Assembly (NCBI GenBank): GCA_021823875.1
Contig: JAKAMD010000240.1
Coordinates: forward strand, 1-5,600
DNA: 5,600 nt
From: Pseudomonadota bacterium
GTDB taxonomy: Bacteria > Pseudomonadota > Alphaproteobacteria > Rhizobiales > Xanthobacteraceae
Direction: 5' to 3'
Below the pieces are notes generated by a model. It was not told where the DNA came from and did no database searches. It worked only from the letters and a program-made list of their open reading frames with translations. Positions 1 through 4,414 of the stretch are shown one piece after another. Position 1 is the stretch's first letter; each line of letters begins with the position of its first letter. The translations under genes and the position numbers were made by a program.

Positions 1-20
1 GCGCGCGCCGCATCCCACGA

Positions 21-45
21 CTGGTCACGCCAAGCGCGTGGCCAG
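21..45. repeat. Short inverted repeat (hairpin) past the small gene
   Basis: Arms CTGGTCACGC (21-30) and GCGTGGCCAG (36-45) are complementary over 10 positions around a 5-nt loop. The single imperfect position is a G-U wobble in plus-strand RNA and an A-C mismatch in minus-strand RNA, so the fold is better on the plus strand. It lies one base beyond the stop of the minus-strand small gene and could help end that transcript, but no T-run follows on the minus strand. It could equally belong to a gene left of the window. Terminator function is only a guess. Confidence 0.35.
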
Positions 46-46
46 C

Positions 47-220
47 CTAGAAACGCCGGCTGACCTGGACTTCGCGACGCACCCGGCGGATCTCGTCATC
101 CAGGCGGCGGTTTTCCCGAATGAGCTCGGCGATCGCCTTGAGGATGCTGTCGTTGATATCGCGTTGCGTGACTTGCTCTTTGGCGTTGCGAACGAAGGTT
201 TCGACGGTGGATATTGACAT
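47..220 (-). CDS. Small charged helical protein, 57 aa, function unknown
   Basis: I do not recognise a family. The 57-residue product starts MSISTVETFVRN and ends VQVSRRF. From about residue 8 onward it is free of proline and glycine and rich in Glu, Arg, Asp, Gln, Ile and Leu. The stretch around residues 23-52 (ILKAIAELIRENRRLDDEI and following) has heptad-like hydrophobic spacing, consistent with one amphipathic helix or a short dimeric coiled coil. There is no signal peptide, membrane segment or cysteine, so it should be cytosolic. The frame stays open upstream to an ATG at 343 (98 aa). I prefer the ATG at 220 because the extra 41 residues use codons rare in this genome style (AGA, AAA, ATA) and look like translated leader. 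Neither start has a strong Shine-Dalgarno; GGGTC lies upstream of 220. It is transcribed divergently from the CobW-family gene. Clean codon use in the 57-aa part supports a real gene. Confidence 0.6.
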   Translation of the reverse strand: MSISTVETFVRNAKEQVTQRDINDSILKAIAELIRENRRLDDEIRRVRREVQVSRRF

Positions 221-431
221 GGGCAGACCCGAAATACGGCTGTCGAGAGAGATATGTCCGGGTGTCGTCCGGGCAGACTTCCACCAAAGCGAGACCGGCG
301 GAGCTTGCCCCGGAAAGGTGAATATTTTTCTCATGCCGTTCATAAAAACCGTTCTTAAAAGCCGAGCCGGTGCCCAATTTCTACGATTTCGGTCCTAAAT
401 AGGGTTGTATCGCCAGCCGGCACGCGGGCTT

Positions 432-460
432 TTGCGGCGGCGCGCAAGATTGCCTATATG
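432..460 (+). promoter_or_regulatory. Possible sigma-70-type promoter for the GTPase gene
   Basis: TTGCGG (432-437) and TATATG (455-460) are separated by 17 bp and resemble -35 and -10 boxes. Transcription would then begin near 467. That leaves almost no leader for an ATG at 471 but about 20 nt, including GGAG (473-476), for the ATG at 489, so it favours the later start. The boxes are imperfect and no operator was recognised. I looked for a Zur-like AT-rich palindrome in 344-470 and found none. Confidence 0.3.
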
Positions 461-488
461 AAGGCCACGAATGGAGTTCCCCTGCGCA

Positions 489-1547
489 ATGACCACCCCT
501 GAGACCCACGACAAAATCCCCGTCACCGTGCTGACCGGCTATCTCGGCGCCGGCAAGACGACCCTGCTCAACCGCATCCTGTCCGAGCCGCACGGCAAGA
601 AGTTCGCCGTGATCGTTAACGAATTCGGCGAGGTCGGCATCGACAACGAGCTGGTGGTGAACGCCGACGAAGAAGTGTTCGAGATGAACAACGGCTGCAT
701 CTGCTGCACCGTGCGCGGCGACCTGGTGCGCATCATCGACGGCCTGATGCGGCGCAAGGGCAAGTTCGACGCCATCATCGTCGAGACCACCGGCTTAGCG
801 GACCCCGCCCCGGTGGCACAAACCTTCTTCATGGACGAGCAGGTTGGCGCCAGGACCAAATTGGATGCCGTGGTGACGGTGGCCGACGCGCTCTGGCTGA
901 AGGATCGGCTAAAGGACGCGCCCGAGGCCAAGAACCAGATCGCCTTCGCCGACGTGATCCTCATCAACAAGACCGATCTGGTGGAACCGGACGCGCTGCG
1001 CGAACTGGAAGCGCGCATCCGTGCGCTCAATCCTTACGCTCGCCTGCATCGCACCGAGCGCGCCAAGATCGCGCTCGACGAGGTGCTCGGCCGCAACGCC
1101 TTCGACCTCGATCGCATCCTCGATATCGAGCCCGCTTTCCTGGAAACCGACGAGCACGACCATGACCACGATCATCATCACGATCATAGCCACCACCATC
1201 ATGGCGCCCACGATCATCATCATGGCGGAGGTCTTAAGCACTACCACGACGAAGAAATGCAATCGGTGTCGCTGAGGACCGACAAGCCGCTCAATCCCGA
1301 CAAGTTCTTCCCCTGGGTGCAGGATCTGGTGGCGGTCGAGGGACCCAACATCCTGCGCTGCAAGGGCATCCTGTCGTTCAAGGACGATCCCGAGCGCTTC
1401 GTGTTCCAGGGCGTGCACATGATCCTGGACGGCGATCACCAGCGCGCCTGGGGCGCCGACGAGAAGCGCGAGAGCCGCGTCGTCTTCATCGGCCGCAACC
1501 TGCCGGAAGAGAAGATCCGCCAAGGTTTCGAAAGCTGCATGGCATAA
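489..1547 (+). CDS. CobW/COG0523-family GTPase, putative zinc metallochaperone
   Basis: This is a 352-residue G3E-family P-loop GTPase of the COG0523 group, which deliver or insert metals (Zn, Co, Fe) into client proteins. Motifs seen, in order: Walker A GYLGAGKT (17-24), the NEFGEVGIDNEL segment (44-55), the metal-binding CxCC motif (C70, C72, C73), the ETTGLADP switch region (99-106), and the NKTD guanine-specificity motif (160-163). The CobW C-terminal domain spans about 257-345. Between the two domains lies a metal-binding loop (about 223-253) with 17 histidines interleaved with aspartates. It is cytosolic, with no signal peptide. An ATG at 471 would add six residues and has AAGG six bases upstream. 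I chose 489 because the family core begins right after it, GGAG precedes it, and a candidate promoter would start transcription near 467. A WD40-like gene follows 127 bp downstream on the same strand. The family is certain. Zinc as the metal is inferred from the His-rich loop, and CobW itself (cobalamin synthesis) is unlikely because no cob genes are nearby. Confidence 0.93.
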   Translation: MTTPETHDKIPVTVLTGYLGAGKTTLLNRILSEPHGKKFAVIVNEFGEVGIDNELVVNADEEVFEMNNGCICCTVRGDLVRIIDGLMRRKGKFDAIIVETTGLADPAPVAQTFFMDEQVGARTKLDAVVTVADALWLKDRLKDAPEAKNQIAFADVILINKTDLVEPDALRELEARIRALNPYARLHRTERAKIALDEVLGRNAFDLDRILDIEPAFLETDEHDHDHDHHHDHSHHHHGAHDHHHGGGLKHYHDEEMQSVSLRTDKPLNPDKFFPWVQDLVAVEGPNILRCKGILSFKDDPERFVFQGVHMILDGDHQRAWGADEKRESRVVFIGRNLPEEKIRQGFESCMA

Positions 1548-1565
1548 TATCGCAGCCTCAATCGG

Positions 1566-1661
1566 CCTCATGCCGAGGAGCGGCCGAAGGCCGTGTCTCG
1601 AAGCATGGGGCTGCCCCGTCCTTCGAGACGCGTCGCTATCGCGACGCTCCTCAGGATGAGG
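1566..1661. repeat. Composite palindromic intergenic element with three nested hairpins
   Basis: Outer arms 1566-1581 and 1646-1661 are complementary at 14 of 16 positions. Inside them are a left lateral hairpin CGGCC-GAA-GGCCG (1581-1593), a central hairpin (1593-1610 with 1614-1631, including a perfect 9-bp GTCTCGAAG/CTTCGAGAC core and GGGG/CCCC), and a right lateral hairpin GCGTCGC-TATC-GCGACGC (1630-1647). The whole folds like a cloverleaf. From memory, elements with CCTCAT...GAGGAGC and TCGAAG cores recur in intergenic DNA of Bradyrhizobium and its relatives, which I infer this is. It sits between the GTPase and WD40-like genes and ends three bases before the latter's ribosome binding site, so it may modulate read-through or translation. 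There is no T-run and no coding potential. Confidence 0.8.
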
Positions 1662-1674
1662 GCGGAGCAAGACC

Positions 1675-2682
1675 ATGAGTGACCTGACCGCCCCGCTTCC
1701 CTCTCTCGCTGCGCGCGTGCGTCCCCTCGATGCCGGCGAAACGGTGGTCGGCGTGCATTTCTTCAAGAGCGTGCCGGTGTTCGTGCTGGGCGAGGAGGCG
1801 CTGCTGTTTGCTCCGCGCGACGAAGAGACGAGCCGCATTGCCGTGCATGGCGGCGGCATTCTCGCCAGTGCGAGTGATGGCGCGCGAATCGTCAGCGGCG
1901 GCGACGATGGCAAGCTGATCGAAACCGGTACCGACGGCACGCATCGTGAACTCGCCGCCGACGACAAGCGCCGCTGGATCGATCAGGTGGCGCTGGCGCC
2001 CGACGGTTCGGTCGCGTGGTCGGCCGGCAAGATCGCGCATGTGCTGACGAAGAAAGGCGAGGACCGCACCTTCGAAGCGCCGTCGACCGTCGCCGGCCTT
2101 GCCTTCGCGCCCAAGGGCCTGCGTCTTGCCATCGCGCATTACAACGGTGTCACGCTATGGTTTCCCAATGCGCCCGGCACCGCGCCGCAGCGGTTCGAAT
2201 GGAAAGGCTCGCATCTTTCCGTCACCTTCAGCCCGGACGGCCGCTTCATCGTGACCACCATGCAGGAACCGACGCTGCACGGCTGGCGGATCACCGACGG
2301 CCAGCACATGCGCATGTCGGGTTATTCGGCGCGGGTCCGCTCTTTGTCCTGGAGCGCGGGCGGCGATTTCCTCGCGACCTCGGGCTCCGAGCAGCTCATC
2401 CTCTGGCCGTTCGATGGCAAGAACGGGCCCATGGGCCGGCAGCCGGAAATGCTGGCACGCGGCGAAGCGCGCGTCGCGGTTGTCGCCTGCCATCCGAGCC
2501 AGCCGGTGGCGGCGCTCGGTACCGCCGACGGCGCCGTGCTGCTCGTGCGGATCGATAGCGGCGCACTGATTGAAGTGCGTGCGGCTGACGGCACCTCGGT
2601 GAGCGCGCTCGGCTGGGATGCAATCGGTCAGACTCTCGCCTTCGGCATGGAAAGCGGCGCAGCCGGGGTGCTCGTTTTCTAA
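1675..2682 (+). CDS. WD40-like beta-propeller protein
   Basis: This 335-residue protein is built of degenerate WD40-type repeats and probably serves as a cytosolic binding scaffold with no enzymatic activity. About seven blade-like units can be traced, each with a hydrophobic strand, a turn such as PDG, AGG or SDG, and a second strand ending near a W or equivalent. They lie near residues 55-83 (SDGARIVSGGDDGKL), 103-123 (ALAPDGSVAWSAG), 139-163 (LAFAPKGLRLAIA, then LW), 180-206 (VTFSPDGRFIVTT, then GW), 220-246 (LSWSAGGDFLATSGS, then LW), 267-293 and 308-335. No signal peptide or transmembrane segment is visible. The ATG has GGAG at 1664-1667, seven bases upstream, which supports this start. 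The gene follows the CobW-family GTPase in the same direction with only the palindromic element between, so co-transcription is likely. I infer a role as partner or client in metal handling from this position only. No catalytic motif is seen. Confidence 0.85.
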   Translation: MSDLTAPLPSLAARVRPLDAGETVVGVHFFKSVPVFVLGEEALLFAPRDEETSRIAVHGGGILASASDGARIVSGGDDGKLIETGTDGTHRELAADDKRRWIDQVALAPDGSVAWSAGKIAHVLTKKGEDRTFEAPSTVAGLAFAPKGLRLAIAHYNGVTLWFPNAPGTAPQRFEWKGSHLSVTFSPDGRFIVTTMQEPTLHGWRITDGQHMRMSGYSARVRSLSWSAGGDFLATSGSEQLILWPFDGKNGPMGRQPEMLARGEARVAVVACHPSQPVAALGTADGAVLLVRIDSGALIEVRAADGTSVSALGWDAIGQTLAFGMESGAAGVLVF

Positions 2683-2761
2683 TTGTAATTGTGGCGGCTT
2701 TACGCCGCGGCGATTAGGCTGCCGTTCATTTTGAGGCTCCTAAGCTTTGTCTTGTTCGTGC

Positions 2762-2786
2762 GGAACGGTCCGGCTTGCGGACCGTT
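2762..2786 (+). promoter_or_regulatory. EcfG-type (general stress response) promoter motif
   Basis: GGAAC (2762-2766) is followed after exactly 16 bp by CGTT (2783-2786). This equals the alphaproteobacterial EcfG/SigT sigma-factor consensus GGAAC-N16/17-CGTT as I know it. Transcription would start around 2792-2794, about 30 nt before the ATG at 2824, leaving room for the AAGGA ribosome binding site at 2810-2814. Position, strand and spacing all fit the exported-protein gene. EcfG control by the PhyR-NepR switch is inferred, and no ecfG, phyR or nepR gene is in the window. Confidence 0.65.
2764..2786. repeat. Perfect 9-bp inverted repeat overlapping the stress promoter
   Basis: AACGGTCCG (2764-2772) and CGGACCGTT (2778-2786) are perfect reverse complements around a GCTTG loop. 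The repeat spans almost exactly from inside the -35 element through the -10 element of the proposed EcfG promoter. No T-run follows, so it does not look like a terminator. It could be an operator, or the symmetry could be fortuitous. Confidence 0.5.
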
Positions 2787-2823
2787 GATCTCTGCACGCT
2801 CGATGACCGAAGGACGTATCCAG

Positions 2824-4317
2824 ATGATCCAGCCATCGTTCTTTCGACGCTTGCTGCTTGCCTCGCTGACATGCTTCTCGCTTGCCATTGCCGCCATTGC
2901 GACCCCGATCGTCGCGGGTGCGCTGACGCCTGCGCAGGCTCAGGTTTCTGCCGAATTCCAATCCGCGCTCGAGCCTTATGGGCATTGGGTGCGGCATGCC
3001 CGTTGGGGCGCGGTCTGGGTGCCCGACGATGTGCCCCCCGGCTGGCGTCCCTACAGTTACGGTCACTGGATCTACACCGACGAGTGGGGCTGGTACTGGG
3101 TCTCCAACGAGGAAGAAGAAGACTGGGGCTGGGTCGTCTACCACTACGGCCGATGGGCGCATGATCGCCGGCTCGGCTGGTTCTGGATCCCCGGCGACGA
3201 GTGGGGCCCGGCTTGGGTCGATTGGCGTCGCAGCGACGACTATGTCGGCTGGGCGCCGCTGCCGCCCGACGATGTGATCTACGAATATGACGACGCCCCG
3301 GCCTATTGGGTATTCGTGCCGTTCCGCCACATGCTGGCGCCGCGCCTGCACAGCTATTATGTGCCGCCGAGCCGGACGACGATCATCATCCGCAACACGG
3401 TCGTGATCAATCGCACCATTGTGGTGGAACATCGGCGCGATGGGCGTGCGCGCTTCGCCGTCAATGCCGGCATCTCGCCGGCGATCGTGGGGGCGGCGCG
3501 ACGTAGCCCGGTTCCTGCTTTCCGCGTGAACCCGCATGTGCTGCCGGGCACGCAGGGGGTGGTTGGCGCTGTGACGGTACGCCCGCAGGAGCTGGCGCGG
3601 CCCGGCCAACGCAACCGCGTGTTGGCGCCGCGCATCCAACGTACCACGATCGTCGTGCCGCCGGCGGCAAGTGTGACCAAGCCGCAGCCGCTCGGGCAGC
3701 ATGAACGCGGTCGGCTCGGCTCGCATCCGCCGCGCGCCGCGCAGGGCGCCATCGTCGTGCCGCCACCCGGGCCGCAACAGAAAATAGCACCGACAATCCA
3801 GGGGGCGCCGCCGCCGGTGAAACGCGTCGCGCCGACGTCGCCGCCGCCGATCCACACGGCTCCGCCGCCGCACATTCAGGGCAACCAGAAAGCGCCGATC
3901 ACGCAGCAAACCCCGCCGCCTCCGACGCAAATCAAGCCTCCGCCGAAGCAGCTGATCGCGCCGGCACCGTCGCAGGTGAAACCGCTGCAGCCGACGCCGC
4001 CGAAAGCGCCGCCCCCGCAAATCAAGATGCAACCGGCACCGCACCCGCCGCAGCAGCCGGTCGTGCGCCCTGTGGTACGCCCGCCGGTGGTGCATCAGGC
4101 GCCGCCCCCGCAGGTCCACACGGCACCGCCCCCGCAGGTCCACACGGCACCGCCCCCGCAGGTCCACACGGCACCGCCGCCGCAAGTCCACAGGGCGCCG
4201 CCGCCACAGGTGAACAGGGCACCACCGCCGCAGGTGCACAGGGCACCACCACCACCGCAGGGGAGCAAGGTGCCGCCGAAGAAGCCGGGCGATAAGGACA
4301 TCAAAGACAACAAATAA
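2824..4317 (+). CDS. Exported W/Y-rich DUF6600-type protein with proline-rich tail
   Basis: A 497-residue secreted or periplasmic protein of unknown biochemical role. Residues 1-39 form a signal peptide: basic FFRR, hydrophobic core LLLASLTCFSLAIAAIA, and probable cleavage at AQA|Q (39/40). Residues 50-150 hold three aromatic repeats, beginning YGHWVR (52), YGHWIY (79) and YGRWAH (108), each followed by W-x-W/V strands, and ending VGWAPLPP. This pattern is typical of DUF6600-type proteins. Residues about 185-203 (TTIIIRNTVVINRTIVV) look like beta strands. From about 225 to the end the chain is Pro/Gln/Ala rich and basic, with 24-bp tandem repeats encoding APPPQVHT near the C-terminus and a Lys/Asp-rich end. 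The frame is open back to 2689, but AAGGA at 2810-2814, the signal peptide and the upstream promoter all support the ATG at 2824. It likely forms its own transcription unit, ended by the hairpin at 4323-4360. The tail may bind or span the cell wall or interact with other proteins; this is inferred. Confidence 0.87.
   Translation: MIQPSFFRRLLLASLTCFSLAIAAIATPIVAGALTPAQAQVSAEFQSALEPYGHWVRHARWGAVWVPDDVPPGWRPYSYGHWIYTDEWGWYWVSNEEEEDWGWVVYHYGRWAHDRRLGWFWIPGDEWGPAWVDWRRSDDYVGWAPLPPDDVIYEYDDAPAYWVFVPFRHMLAPRLHSYYVPPSRTTIIIRNTVVINRTIVVEHRRDGRARFAVNAGISPAIVGAARRSPVPAFRVNPHVLPGTQGVVGAVTVRPQELARPGQRNRVLAPRIQRTTIVVPPAASVTKPQPLGQHERGRLGSHPPRAAQGAIVVPPPGPQQKIAPTIQGAPPPVKRVAPTSPPPIHTAPPPHIQGNQKAPITQQTPPPPTQIKPPPKQLIAPAPSQVKPLQPTPPKAPPPQIKMQPAPHPPQQPVVRPVVRPPVVHQAPPPQVHTAPPPQVHTAPPPQVHTAPPPQVHRAPPPQVNRAPPPQVHRAPPPPQGSKVPPKKPGDKDIKDNK
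4099..4242 (+). repeat. 24-bp tandem repeat, six units, in-frame (APPPQVHT)
   Basis: Six consecutive 24-bp units start at 4099, 4123, 4147, 4171, 4195 and 4219. Units 2 and 3 are identical at all 24 bases and unit 1 differs from them by one base (GCG instead of GCA). Units 4-6 have diverged (HR and NR endings in place of HT). A partial, altered copy follows at 4243. The unit length is a multiple of three, so gain or loss of copies keeps the frame. The identity of the first three units points to recent duplication, with older units toward the 3' end. Confidence 0.92.
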
Positions 4318-4322
4318 CAGCG

Positions 4323-4360
4323 AACGTCATGGCCGGGCTCGTCCCGGCCATGAACGTTTT
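4323..4360 (+). terminator. Rho-independent terminator of the exported-protein gene
   Basis: A perfect 10-bp stem CATGGCCGGG (4328-4337) / CCCGGCCATG (4343-4352) with loop CTCGT is extended by AACGT (4323-4327) pairing with ACGTT (4354-4358) across one bulged A. It ends in TTTT (4357-4360). It starts six bases after the stop at 4315-4317. The T-run is only four long and exists on the plus strand only, so it should act on the exported-protein transcript. From memory, the ATGGCCGGG...CCCGGCCAT core also recurs as an intergenic repeat in related genomes. Confidence 0.7.
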
Positions 4361-4383
4361 AGCGGCGCCGGTCAGATGCGAAT

Positions 4384-4402
4384 GCCCGCGGCGATCGCGG
4401 GC
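4384..4402 (-). terminator. Hairpin after hss, possible terminator
   Basis: GCCCGCG (4384-4390) and CGCGGGC (4396-4402) form a perfect 7-bp stem with a 5-nt loop, 12 bases beyond the hss stop codon. On the minus strand it is followed only by ATTCG, so it is weak as an intrinsic terminator. On the plus strand TTT follows, so it may instead back up the terminator at 4323-4360. It most likely marks the boundary between the two converging transcripts. Confidence 0.4.
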
Positions 4403-4414
4403 TTTGCACAGCCC

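Noticed and set aside
344..470. Search for a Zur or other metal-responsive operator upstream of the GTPase gene.
   Set aside because: No AT-rich palindrome resembling a Zur box was visible. Any metal regulation of this gene remains unproven from sequence.
458..502. A 14-codon upstream frame (ATG at 458) overlapping the start of the GTPase gene, considered as a leader peptide.
   Set aside because: Its ATG lies inside the candidate -10 box, so it would not be transcribed from that promoter. It has no metal-binding residues and no attenuator structure downstream.
909..1967. A 352-codon minus-strand open frame crossing the GTPase, the palindrome and the WD40-like gene.
   Set aside because: It reads through three unrelated elements and contains Val/Met runs antisense to the His-rich loop. 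This is a shadow of high-GC coding DNA.
2691..2709. Hairpin GCGGC-TTTAC-GCCGC just after the WD40-like gene, considered as its terminator.
   Set aside because: The stem is only 5 bp and no T-run follows, so terminator function is not supported.
2740..4239. A 499-codon open frame on the minus strand opposite the exported-protein gene.
   Set aside because: It is low-complexity Arg/His-rich sequence mirroring the proline-rich and WD-rich codons of the plus strand, with no recognisable domain. The plus frame has a signal peptide, ribosome binding site and promoter.
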